26,164 nt of DNA from assembly GCA_964569715.1 (NCBI GenBank), contig CAZMUD010000012.1:1-26164 (forward strand). Reading direction: 5' to 3'. Below are positions 15,716-22,642 of the stretch, one piece after another. How positions within the stretch are numbered: position 1 is the first letter of the stretch; every line of letters starts with the position of its first letter. The notes under the pieces were generated by a model. That model saw only the letters and a list, made by a program, of their open reading frames with translations, did no database searches and was not told the origin of the DNA. The position numbers and the translations under genes were made by a program. Origin of the DNA: CAZMUD01 sp964569715. GTDB lineage: Bacteria > Chloroflexota > Dehalococcoidia > Dehalococcoidales > UBA2162.

Positions 15716-16633
15716 ATGAAAGCCGGCACAAACTTAGAGAAGGTCTTAGAGAGTGGAGGTTTTGCTGTTACCGCTGAGGCAGGTCCACCCAAAGGGACTA
15801 GTGCCAGGGTAATCCTGAGGAAAGGAGAGCTGCTCCATTCCTGCTGTGACGCCGTTAATGTAACCGATAACCAAACTGCCATTGTGCGTATGTCCAGCCT
15901 CGCTGGCTGCGTCCTCTTGAAGCAACAAGGTGTTGAGCCGGTGATGCAGATGGTCACTCGAGACAGAAACAGAATCGCTATTCAGAGCGATGTATTAGGT
16001 GCTATAGCTTTGGGCATCGGTAATATCCTCTGTCTCTCTGGCGACCACCAGAAGTTTGGTAATCACCCTACTGCCAAGGGGGTCTTTGATATCGACTCAA
16101 TTCAACTGATTCAAACCCTGAAAAATATACGAGATGAGAAGAAATTCATTTGTGGCGACGAAATCTCCGGGGAAGCACCTCTATTCATCGGAGCCGTCGA
16201 GAACCCCTACGCTGACCCCTTTGAATTCCGGGTGGTGAGGTTAGCCAAGAAAGTTAAGGCAGGAGCCGATTTTATTCAAACTCAGGCAGTCTATGATGTA
16301 GCTAAGTTCGCTAAATGGATGGAGATGATTGTTGACCGAGGTTTGGACAAGCAGGTACATATCCTAGCCGGAGTGATACCTATCAGGTCAGCAGGTATGG
16401 CTCGGTATATGAGAGACTACGTCTCTGGAGTGAGCGTTCCAGATGAGCTTGTTACCAGGATGGAGGAGGCCAAGGAAGCTAAGGAAGAGGGGGCGAGAAT
16501 AATCCTTGAAATCATCGAGCAACTCAAGGAGATACCCGGGGTTCATGGCATCCATATTATGGCAGTAGGCTGGGAGGATATCGTCCCAGAAATTGTTGAG
16601 CAGGCTGGACTATTACCTAGACCCGTATTATAA
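15716..16633 (+). CDS. metF: methylene-tetrahydrofolate reductase MetF
   Basis: 305-residue flavin-containing MetF, interconverting 5,10-methylene- and 5-methyl-tetrahydrofolate in the methyl branch of the Wood-Ljungdahl pathway. The family's N-terminal acid is Glu21 (VTAEAGPPKG) and the substrate-binding Asp is Asp110 (ILCLSGDHQKFG). The (beta-alpha)8 barrel continues through GADFIQTQAVYD and ILAGVIPIRSAGMARYM. A good ribosome site (AAAGGAG) precedes the ATG. With MetV and the NuoEF-type diaphorase in the same operon, the likely electron carrier is NAD(H). Either direction is possible: methyl synthesis, or acetyl-CoA oxidation alongside the beta-oxidation genes. Confidence 0.93.
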   Translation: MKAGTNLEKVLESGGFAVTAEAGPPKGTSARVILRKGELLHSCCDAVNVTDNQTAIVRMSSLAGCVLLKQQGVEPVMQMVTRDRNRIAIQSDVLGAIALGIGNILCLSGDHQKFGNHPTAKGVFDIDSIQLIQTLKNIRDEKKFICGDEISGEAPLFIGAVENPYADPFEFRVVRLAKKVKAGADFIQTQAVYDVAKFAKWMEMIVDRGLDKQVHILAGVIPIRSAGMARYMRDYVSGVSVPDELVTRMEEAKEAKEEGARIILEIIEQLKEIPGVHGIHIMAVGWEDIVPEIVEQAGLLPRPVL

Positions 16634-16651
16634 TGGTAAAAGGAGGGAAAC

Positions 16652-17053
16652 GTGCAAGAGAAGATACTGCTAGTTGATGACGACCCTGATATTTTAGATG
16701 CTTTGACTATGATTCTTGAAGCCAAAGGCTATCAGGTAGTTACCGCTCAGGATGGGATAAAAGGCTTAGCTAACCTCAAGGCAGAGAAGCCGGACCTGCT
16801 CATTCTTGACCTGCTAATGCCGAAAATGGACGGGTTTGCGGTATGTAAAGAGCTCCAAGACCCAAGATGGTCGAAGTTTAAGGATATGCCTATTTTAATC
16901 CTAACCTCGGTGAGAGAGGAGGCTAGTCGCCGCCGCTACGAGCTGGAAACCGGCCTTGAGCTTGATGTGGATGATTATGTTGAGAAGCCCGTCTCCCCAG
17001 ATGTCTTGTTGGAAAGAGTGGGGAAACTCATAAAGAAGAAACAAAAGGTCTGA
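16652..17053 (+). CDS. single-domain response regulator
   Basis: 133-residue receiver with no output domain. Phosphoacceptor Asp53 (LILDLLMPKMDG), acidic pocket Asp9-Asp11, the switch Thr/Ser in LILTSVRE and Lys in DDYVEKPVSP are all present. The beta4-alpha4 loop is longer than in CheY (EEASRRRYELETGLELDVDD). The GTG start follows AAAGGAGGG. It is 18 bases after metF and probably takes phosphate from the operon's membrane kinase. With no DNA-binding part it must act by protein contact or as a phosphate relay. Confidence 0.9.
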   Translation: MQEKILLVDDDPDILDALTMILEAKGYQVVTAQDGIKGLANLKAEKPDLLILDLLMPKMDGFAVCKELQDPRWSKFKDMPILILTSVREEASRRRYELETGLELDVDDYVEKPVSPDVLLERVGKLIKKKQKV

Positions 17054-17074
17054 ACTGAGCTGGCTAGGCTCAGT
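17054..17074 (+). repeat. mRNA hairpin between the two receiver genes
   Basis: ACTGAGC (17054-17060) and GCTCAGT (17068-17074) form a perfect 7-bp stem with a 7-base loop, starting on the first base after the first receiver's stop. Outer bases (TGAA/TTCA) extend the pairing past a small bulge. There is no U-run, and the second receiver's ribosome site (CAGGAGGGG) follows at once. It may shield RNA ends or set the ratio of the two receivers. Confidence 0.45.
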
Positions 17075-17092
17075 AGTTCAGGAGGGGAAGAG

Positions 17093-17482
17093 ATGGACAA
17101 AAGAAGCAAAATCTTACTTATTGATGATGATGTTGATTTCGTGGAGGCAACGAAGACTGTCTTGGAGAGCGAGCCTTATGATGTAATCGTAGCTCATGAA
17201 GGGAATGAGGGATTGCAAAAGGCGAGGGAGGAAAATCCTGATTTGATTCTCTTGGATGTAATAATGCCGGTGAAGGATGGGTTTACCGCTGCCGAGCAAC
17301 TCAAAAAAGACCCTGAACTTAGAAAAATTCCAGTCCTAATGTTAACCGCCTTCTCTTCAAAAGCTCAGGAGACCTCTATCCCACGTAGTCGTGGGTTTAC
17401 CCTTGAAGCTGAGGATTATATCGAAAAGCCGGTTACCCCTGCGGAATTACTGGCTAAGGTGAAACGATACCTAAAAGAGTGA
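17093..17482 (+). CDS. single-domain response regulator
   Basis: 129-residue receiver with no output domain and the last gene of the MetVF operon. Acidic pocket Asp11-Asp13, phosphoacceptor Asp55 (LILLDVIMPVKDG), switch Thr in LMLTAFSS and Lys in EDYIEKPVTP are present. It resembles the upstream receiver, including an extended loop (KAQETSIPRSRGFTLEAED), but is clearly diverged, so the pair is an older duplication. A ribosome site (CAGGAGGGG) precedes the ATG. It converges with the next gene, leaving only a short intergenic spacer and no obvious terminator. Confidence 0.9.
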   Translation: MDKRSKILLIDDDVDFVEATKTVLESEPYDVIVAHEGNEGLQKAREENPDLILLDVIMPVKDGFTAAEQLKKDPELRKIPVLMLTAFSSKAQETSIPRSRGFTLEAEDYIEKPVTPAELLAKVKRYLKE

Positions 17483-17504
17483 GTTTTTAACGCTAAAGGT
17501 TTTT

Positions 17505-17993
17505 TCACCTCTCAAGGAAAGGCCACTTTCGTCCTGTTGCCAAGACTTGCTCCATGTCTCTTAGTCTTGTTCCAATAATGTGAGAGAGGCTTTGAAACAC
17601 CTTGTAGCCGATGTGGTACTCCTTTTCAAACAGAGCTATAAGTTCAACTCCGCTAATAACCACCATACTGGAAGGCTCTTTACAAATTGCGGACACAGTA
17701 TAGAAATGGGGTTTCACCAGAGCTGACCATCCGAAGAACCCACCTGTCGTGATTCTCTCAAGCACAATCTGTGTTGCTGCTTGCTCAGATTTTGGTGGAG
17801 CTTCCACCATCAAGTCTATCCCCCCCCTTTTGAGCACATACAGATACCTCGCTTCATCACCGGTTCTGAAGATGACCCCCTCAGGCTGATAAGCCTCTTC
17901 CCGGCATGAGGGTAAGGCAGCTATCTTACTTAGGTCGCTATCATCCAACCCAAGAAACACTTCAGCCCTTTTCAAAGTCTTCTCAATCCCCAT
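17505..17993 (-). CDS. cyclic-nucleotide-domain protein without HTH
   Basis: About 162 residues containing one cNMP-binding-type (Crp/Fnr sensor) beta-barrel and no DNA-binding domain. It reads IEKTLKRAEVFLGLDDSDL, then EGVIFRTGDEARYLYVLKRGGIDLMV and GGFFGWSALVKPHFYTVSAI. In cAMP-binding proteins the phosphate cassette carries Glu and Arg; here Trp (FGW) and Tyr (FYT) stand there, so cAMP binding is doubtful. The ATG at 17993 gives MGIEK. A TTG at 18023 would add ten residues and has AAGAGGT nearby. A promoter lies about 130 bases upstream. It may sense redox state or another ligand in this signalling locus. Confidence 0.82.
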   Translation of the reverse strand: MGIEKTLKRAEVFLGLDDSDLSKIAALPSCREEAYQPEGVIFRTGDEARYLYVLKRGGIDLMVEAPPKSEQAATQIVLERITTGGFFGWSALVKPHFYTVSAICKEPSSMVVISGVELIALFEKEYHIGYKVFQSLSHIIGTRLRDMEQVLATGRKWPFLER

Positions 17994-18121
17994 TGCTCTC
18001 GCTCTATCTGGAAGCCATTCCAAACCTCTTGGTAAGCAAGGTCTAAAAACTATCCTCTAGCTCCCGTCTTTGCCAATTATACATCCGTTATTTGTCCGCT
18101 ATGTGCCCCCACTTTTGCTGG

Positions 18122-18150
18122 ATTATACCCCACAACCAGTGCTGATGCAA
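18122..18150 (-). promoter_or_regulatory. sigma-70-type promoter for the cNMP-domain gene
   Basis: On the minus strand, TTGCAT (18145-18150) and a perfect TATAAT (18122-18127) are separated by 17 bases. The leader to the downstream start would be about 100-120 bases. Confidence 0.55.
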
Positions 18151-18388
18151 GCTGAAAAGGTGGTTCTTCATGTGGAGCGAACGAATAGCCTTATTTATTG
18201 CTGTTTACATATGGCGAAATCTATAAATCGAGGTCACTTCTAGGAGCTCGAGGTAATCTCTCGTTTTTGATGCATTCCTCTGGTAATGCCAGCCCAGATT
18301 GCAAATGTTAGTTTCCCTATAGCCTTAATGAGTTCGCTGAGAACCTTACGAATGCTCCTCCAGAATCACTATTTTCTTCATTCACGTG
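18151..18388. other. gene-poor spacer with a start-less 38-codon frame
   Basis: About 400 bases between the cNMP-domain gene and the small membrane protein hold only the promoter described separately and one suggestive frame. On the minus strand (18240-18356) a frame reads SIRKVLSELIKAIGKLTFAI then WAGITRGMHQKREI. It looks protein-like, but apart from an ATT there is no usable start codon, and the GGAGG before it is only three bases away. I see no RNA gene or insertion sequence here. Confidence 0.35.
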
Positions 18389-18610
18389 TTAAAGGTCCTC
18401 TTTGTGATCATCTTCTCTGAAAATCTGAGGGTGACACAGCAAGTACAATACCGAGCCAAGAAAAGTAACAAAAATTATTGCTATGGCCCATGGCGCTTTA
18501 TGCCCCCCCAACACTCGCTTTCTGTCCGCTAGGTCATGCAGTAACATCATTGCCAATACCAAGTGGAGTATACAGAACAAAACAAGCGACAAAATCCATT
18601 CTAGTTCCAC
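18389..18610 (-). CDS. small membrane protein, PLDc_N-like
   Basis: 73-residue protein with two membrane segments. The first is WILSLVLFCILHLVLAMMLL, and the second, APWAIAIIFVTFLGSVLYLL, follows a basic loop (DRKRVLGGHK). The second half matches the PLDc_N (phospholipase D-nuclease N-terminal) two-helix family, whose typical ending is G-S/P-L-x-YLL. That family's role is unknown, and it often sits near transporters or signalling genes. The start is a GTG with a weak ribosome site. It lies about 110 bases downstream of the PAS membrane protein and is probably co-transcribed with it. Confidence 0.65.
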   Translation of the reverse strand: MELEWILSLVLFCILHLVLAMMLLHDLADRKRVLGGHKAPWAIAIIFVTFLGSVLYLLCHPQIFREDDHKEDL

Positions 18611-18718
18611 GGACTTTTCAGCCTCTTCAGATTTTCGTCCTAGCGCAATTATAATGGAGAAGCCATAGGAAAGCTATTAAGGATATAGGGACAAGTCAGA
18701 AGGAATTTATACAGAAGC

Positions 18719-19576
18719 TCAGATTTCGTTGCTTGAGTCCGATGGTTCCAACTTAACCCTTCTGTGTTGTGTAATATTTCTAAATGTGGCAAGCTGGCAA
18801 ACTGTACCATCAGAATCCGTATATGGTGAAGCCAGCACTTCATAAGTCCTGCCATCCGGGAAGGTGTATTCCCATCTCTCAATCGCACCACTTACGACAT
18901 CTGGTAGCTTGCAGATTTGGTCACACGGGGTATCGAGGCTATATAGATATTCATAGCAATAAGAGCCGATGCCCTCGCCGAAATCCCTCACCATACTTGG
19001 ATTTGTAAACCGTATCCGGTAGTCCGGGGCAGTGATGAAGACGCCGTCTTCCATTCTCTCCAGTATTCCCAAAAGTTTATCTCTCTCGCTTATCAACAGA
19101 GCCTCAAGACGGCTACGCCGTTCGGATTCTCTACGTGTCACGGCAATAAGGTAACCCATAGTACCTGCAATAACACTAAAAAGTACGGTTCTCAGTAATG
19201 GATCAGGGAAAGGAGATATAAAAAGAGCGCGGGGCAAAAAGGCCATAACGGCAATAATAGTTATGATTACTGTTGCTTTGATTCCAAAGACATAGCCTGC
19301 GTAGATTATTGGAGCGAGAAACAGGAGGCGCTGTATATCATGCACGCCGTAGAAGAATTCCCAACGTAAAGCTTCCCAGCCGGCGAAGTCTACCAGTTCC
19401 CCAAAGTAGTAGAACAGGGTGCAGCATCCAAAGAGTAAGAACAGGAAATAGAAACTGTAGGAATTGCGACCTCCCAGTACGGCTAAGATAGTCTGACGGC
19501 CAACGCTAGGCTTATCCACCTCATCCTCCATTACTCGGTTATAACTTGAAAGGATATTCCTTTGCTGTGATATCAT
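18719..19576 (-). CDS. membrane PAS-domain sensor without kinase domain
   Basis: About 285 residues. The N-terminal half has four to five membrane segments with the block GVHDIQRLLFLAP, then LPRALFISPFPDPLLR. The same block, at the same residue spacing, occurs in the histidine kinase at 22617-23876. A coiled coil (RRESERRSRLEALLISERDKL) leads to a PAS domain (~170-273) containing YCYEYLYSLDTPCDQICKLP, a Cys-rich loop that could hold a metal or disulfide. The protein ends right after the PAS (FRNITQHRR) with no HisKA or ATPase domain. It is either a true sensor that works on another kinase, or a kinase that lost its 3' half. TTG 19582 and ATG 19531 are alternative starts. Confidence 0.8.
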   Translation of the reverse strand: MISQQRNILSSYNRVMEDEVDKPSVGRQTILAVLGGRNSYSFYFLFLLFGCCTLFYYFGELVDFAGWEALRWEFFYGVHDIQRLLFLAPIIYAGYVFGIKATVIITIIAVMAFLPRALFISPFPDPLLRTVLFSVIAGTMGYLIAVTRRESERRSRLEALLISERDKLLGILERMEDGVFITAPDYRIRFTNPSMVRDFGEGIGSYCYEYLYSLDTPCDQICKLPDVVSGAIERWEYTFPDGRTYEVLASPYTDSDGTVCQLATFRNITQHRRVKLEPSDSSNEI

Positions 19577-19614
19577 CGTCAATCCGCGTGGCGAGATGAA
19601 CCAACAGTGACTGT

Positions 19615-19791
19615 CTACTTGGCCTTAACCTCGGTTACTGCCCTCATCCTCTTCTCAGGAGCAACTCGCCTCTCTCTCGCCTCCTTAATGGCGGCATAGA
19701 TGCCTCCGATGTTCAGGTACCAGACGAACACTGCTGGCAAGAGGATCACGGGTGTTGCTATCACCAGAGCCAATACCATCTGTCCTTCCAT
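19615..19791 (-). CDS. 58-residue membrane protein
   Basis: A short but convincing gene: AGAGGAGG lies six bases before the ATG, and the frame MEGQMVLALVIATPVILLPA... encodes one membrane helix. The stretch FVWYLNIGGIYAAIKEARER follows, and the tail is strongly basic. The positive tail puts the C terminus in the cytoplasm. It stops about 40 bases before the PAS sensor gene on the same strand, so the two are probably one operon. I do not know a named family. Its size and layout suggest a small partner that modulates a membrane sensor or enzyme. Confidence 0.7.
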   Translation of the reverse strand: MEGQMVLALVIATPVILLPAVFVWYLNIGGIYAAIKEARERRVAPEKRMRAVTEVKAK

Positions 19792-19889
19792 CTTAATCCT
19801 CCTCTCTTTCTAGTCTCCCACTCCTACCTTTTCTTCCTACCTCCACTATTAGCTTACCACTCCGCTAGTAAACCCGGCTTCCGCCGTGA

Positions 19890-20009
19890 TACCTATTTTT
19901 GATATGCAAAAACACCTAAAGTGCCTACTCTTGCCTAGTGCTTTATGCCTAGCCATGACTGTCGAAAAGTAGGTAAATATGCCTATCCCGAATAGTATGT
20001 ACGCACCTA
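19890..20009. repeat. cluster of eight YRCCTA hexamers
   Basis: TACCTA (19890), CACCTA (19913, 20004) and TGCCTA (19922, 19932, 19946, 19980) all point the same way on the plus strand, with one inverted copy, TAGGTA (19970). Two neighbours are 10 bases apart, one helical turn. The cluster lies in the 277-base gap upstream of the small membrane protein/PAS operon, where regulator sites are expected. It holds no gene and no clear -35/-10 pair that I can see. Confidence 0.4.
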
Positions 20010-20068
20010 CATCTTCAGATGGTCTTACGTTGAGACCTTAACCAAGAAAGAGGGTAGTGCCGGGGAGT

Positions 20069-21151
20069 TTAGCTAGTTTTAGCTCCAGCTTTTTGTTCCT
20101 TTTTACGCAGTGCCTCCCGTCGGACAGCTAGCTTGGCCAGCTTTTGCTCAAGAGCATCCTCCATCATTTGACCGAATTCACAGGTGGCACAATGGAAGAG
20201 ACGGCTACAAAGTCGGTAGGAGACGTCACCCTTTAGGGCGTAGCGACACAGTCTTTGACTACCTGGTAACTCCTTAAACCTTTCCAGTGCTGCATCAAGC
20301 TCGGGAGCTTCACCGCTAGCCATCTTCTCCTGCATCATCTGGTCAAACTCACAGGTAACGCAGTTGTAATCATTGGTGCAGATGCGATAGGCAACCATCC
20401 CCATCCTCATCCACAAGCACTCCTTGGGTTTTGCCTCTTCAGCGATAGGAGCGGCCTCTCCTTCAGCTACCCCTTCAACCTTTGGCTTGGCTAGCGCTTC
20501 AATTGTCTTTCTAAGCCAAACACGGGTCTCAATGCTTCCCGGAGCAACAGCAAGGACAGCCTGAAACTCTTTTAGAGCCTCTTGATACCGGTAGGCCTCA
20601 AAGTGAGCCTTACCCTGCTTGAGGTGAATTGGGACTACCTCCGGAGCAATAGCTATGACTTCCTCAACCTCGGCCTCTTCTACGGCAATTGGTTCAGCTA
20701 CAGTTTCTTCAGTGGCAGCCTTTGGCTTTATCTCTACCTGAACTGGCCCCAGAGTCTCACGGATTAACCTCTCCAGCTCATTGAGGTCAAAGGGTTTGGG
20801 CAAATACTCGATAGCCCCTTCTTTCACTGCCTCTACTGCTGTCTGTACTGAAGGATAGGCGGTAATAATGATTCCCTTAAGCTGTGGACTTTTCTCCTTA
20901 GCCTCTCTTAATACTTCAATCCCGTCTTTCCCTGGCAATCTTAGGTCAAGAATGACAATACCAAAGTCTTTCTCAGCAATGGTTTTTAACGCCTCTTCCC
21001 CTTCCACAGCAGTCTCTACCTGGTAACCACTATCGGTTAGCCAATCTCGGAGAGACTCCCTCATAATGGCTTCATCCTCTACTATCAATATCGGCTTCAT
21101 CGTTCCACCTCCTTTTATTTTCTCCTCCTTTAAGACCGCCTGCTTTTTCAT
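20069..21151 (-). CDS. receiver-TPR protein with two Cys-cluster motifs
   Basis: 360-residue response regulator of unusual build. Residues ~18-135 are a receiver (VEDE, phosphoacceptor Asp69 in VILDLRLPGKDG, ITAYPS, LPKPF). A Glu/Ala-rich linker follows, then a TPR-like helix pair (QGKAHFEAYRYQEALKEFQA). The C-terminal part has two copies of C-x12-C-x5-C-x2-C: Cys245/258/264/267 and Cys302/315/321/324, each reading YR(I/L)C...C..CEF.QMM. No DNA-binding domain is visible. Two starts have good ribosome sites: ATG 21151 (GGAGGTGAT) and ATG 21100 (MKPILIV, GGAGGTGG). The sigma-54 promoter just upstream favours 21151. The motif probably binds a metal or Fe-S cluster and may sense redox state. Confidence 0.88.
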   Translation of the reverse strand: MKKQAVLKEEKIKGGGTMKPILIVEDEAIMRESLRDWLTDSGYQVETAVEGEEALKTIAEKDFGIVILDLRLPGKDGIEVLREAKEKSPQLKGIIITAYPSVQTAVEAVKEGAIEYLPKPFDLNELERLIRETLGPVQVEIKPKAATEETVAEPIAVEEAEVEEVIAIAPEVVPIHLKQGKAHFEAYRYQEALKEFQAVLAVAPGSIETRVWLRKTIEALAKPKVEGVAEGEAAPIAEEAKPKECLWMRMGMVAYRICTNDYNCVTCEFDQMMQEKMASGEAPELDAALERFKELPGSQRLCRYALKGDVSYRLCSRLFHCATCEFGQMMEDALEQKLAKLAVRREALRKKEQKAGAKTS

Positions 21152-21177
21152 CTTTTATCACCTCCACCCTATCTAGG

Positions 21178-21194
21178 TGCAATTTTCTTGCCAA
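21178..21194 (-). promoter_or_regulatory. sigma-54 (-24/-12) promoter
   Basis: On the minus strand TTGGCAAGAAAATTGCA has the invariant GG (21191-21192) and GC (21179-21180) exactly ten bases apart. It differs at one place from the consensus TGGCACG-N4-TTGCW. Transcription would begin near 21167, about 16 bases before the ATG at 21151, leaving just room for the ribosome site. The sigma-54 activator gene and rpoN are on the same strand within 5 kb. Confidence 0.75.
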
Positions 21195-21226
21195 AAGAAA
21201 AAGCTATCCCGAATGGTCAGGATAGC
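21193..21226 (-). terminator. rho-independent terminator of the NtrC-type regulator gene
   Basis: Read on the minus strand, GCTATCC (21220-21226) pairs perfectly with GGATAGC (21203-21209) across a 10-base loop, followed at once by TTTTTCTTTT. It lies about 45 bases after the regulator's stop. The U-run touches the -24 box of the next promoter, so the terminator insulates the sigma-54 promoter from upstream transcription. Confidence 0.75.
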
Positions 21227-21271
21227 CTAAATCTCTGGTTCAAGGAGAAAGCTTAATTGTAAAAGAGTTAA

Positions 21272-22642
21272 TCAGCCATTGTCCATTTTGTTTACAGCTA
21301 GCCCATATGCTCCAATCTTATTGTAGAGTGTCACCCTGGAAATTCCTAGGATTCTAGCAGCTTCACTATAATTTCCGTCGGTTTCAGTGAGTATATTCAG
21401 AATATGGTTTTTCTCGACTTCTCTGAGGTCTTTCCCTAATGGGGCTGAATGAGCCAATGGTAAGTTTTCTTGGGGCAAGTCAGCAACTCCAATATAAGAA
21501 TTTTTGGTTAAGATGATTGCCCTTTCAATAGCATTCTCCAGTTCGCGAACATTACCTGGCCACTCATATTTCAGAAGAAAATCGGTAGCCTCGGGAGAAA
21601 ATCCGGTAATCTCTTTTTGGTTTTCCGCTGCAAACTTTTTCAAGAAATGCTCAGCTAGGAGGGTGATGTCTTCTTTCCTCTCTCGCAACGGAGGCAACTG
21701 GATAGTAACCACATTGAGTCGGTAATAAAGGTCTTCACGGAATTGCCCGCTGGCTATCGCCTGTTTCATATCCTTATTGGTCGCTGAGACGACCCTCACA
21801 TCGACCTTGATTAGCTCACTGCCGCCGACCCTAGTGAACTCCTTCTCCTCCAGCACTCTGAGCAGGTGAACCTGGATATTGGCACTCATCTCACCAATCT
21901 CATCCAAGAAGAGGGTGCCTCTGTTAGCAACCTCAAACTTGCCCTTCCGTTGAGCGTGAGCCCCGGTAAAGGCTCCCTTCTCGTGTCCGAACAGCTCACT
22001 CTCAAGGAGGCTCTCCGGCAAGGCAGCGCAACTGACAGCAATAAATGGCTTATCCTTACGGTAGCTCTGGGAGTAGATGGCTCGTGCTACCAGTTCCTTC
22101 CCGGTGCCGCTGTCGCCAATAATCAACACAGTGGCATTGCTCTTGGCGGCAACCTTAATCACCTCGATTACCTGCTGCATCTTGGGACTCTTGGCAATGA
22201 TATTCTCAAAGCGGTAGCGCTCCTCTAATTTCTGGCGCAGGGAGATGTTCTCCTCAAGCAGCCCTTGATGCTCCGCAAGTCTCTCAATTAAAAGCTCTGC
22301 CTTTTCCGGGCAGAAGGGTTTCTCGATGTAGTCATAGGCGCCTTCCCTCATTGCCGTAATAGCCGTGGGGACACTGCCATAGGCAGTGATAATAATCACC
22401 TCAATATGAGGGGATATTTCCTTGGCCCTTTTCAGTAGTTCAATCCCGTCCATTCCAGGCATCACCAAATCAACAATAGCAATGCTTGGCTTTTCCTTTT
22501 CGATAATCTCCAGAGCCTGGGAGCCATTCTCCGCAATAAGCACCTGGTGACCAACTTCACTGAGCCAGTCGCGGAGCGATTCTCGGATAATGGCTTCATC
22601 ATCAACTACAAGGACCTTAGCTTTTTTCTTCATGTTCTTCAT
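21272..22642 (-). CDS. NtrC-type sigma-54-dependent response regulator
   Basis: 456-residue enhancer-binding regulator. Residues ~8-120 are a receiver (VVDDE, phosphoacceptor Asp58 in IVDLVMPGMDG, IEKPF). The central AAA+ domain has Walker A GDSGTGKE, the sigma-54-contacting loop ELFGHEKGAFTGA, Walker B GTLFLDEIGEM and the arginine-finger region FREDLYYRLNV. The C-terminal Fis-type helix-turn-helix is YSEAARILGISRVTLYNKI. All parts needed to open a sigma-54 promoter are intact. Its first 26 bases overlap the end of the histidine kinase gene, so the two are a cognate pair. ATG 22633 is an alternative start. A terminator and then a -24/-12 promoter follow it. Confidence 0.95.
   Translation of the reverse strand: MKNMKKKAKVLVVDDEAIIRESLRDWLSEVGHQVLIAENGSQALEIIEKEKPSIAIVDLVMPGMDGIELLKRAKEISPHIEVIIITAYGSVPTAITAMREGAYDYIEKPFCPEKAELLIERLAEHQGLLEENISLRQKLEERYRFENIIAKSPKMQQVIEVIKVAAKSNATVLIIGDSGTGKELVARAIYSQSYRKDKPFIAVSCAALPESLLESELFGHEKGAFTGAHAQRKGKFEVANRGTLFLDEIGEMSANIQVHLLRVLEEKEFTRVGGSELIKVDVRVVSATNKDMKQAIASGQFREDLYYRLNVVTIQLPPLRERKEDITLLAEHFLKKFAAENQKEITGFSPEATDFLLKYEWPGNVRELENAIERAIILTKNSYIGVADLPQENLPLAHSAPLGKDLREVEKNHILNILTETDGNYSEAARILGISRVTLYNKIGAYGLAVNKMDNG

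Noticed and set aside
19913..19985. TGCCTA repeats considered as a CRISPR or iteron origin
   Set aside because: The units are only six bases, spacing is uneven, and there are no repeat-spacer units, cas genes, DnaA boxes or replication genes nearby.
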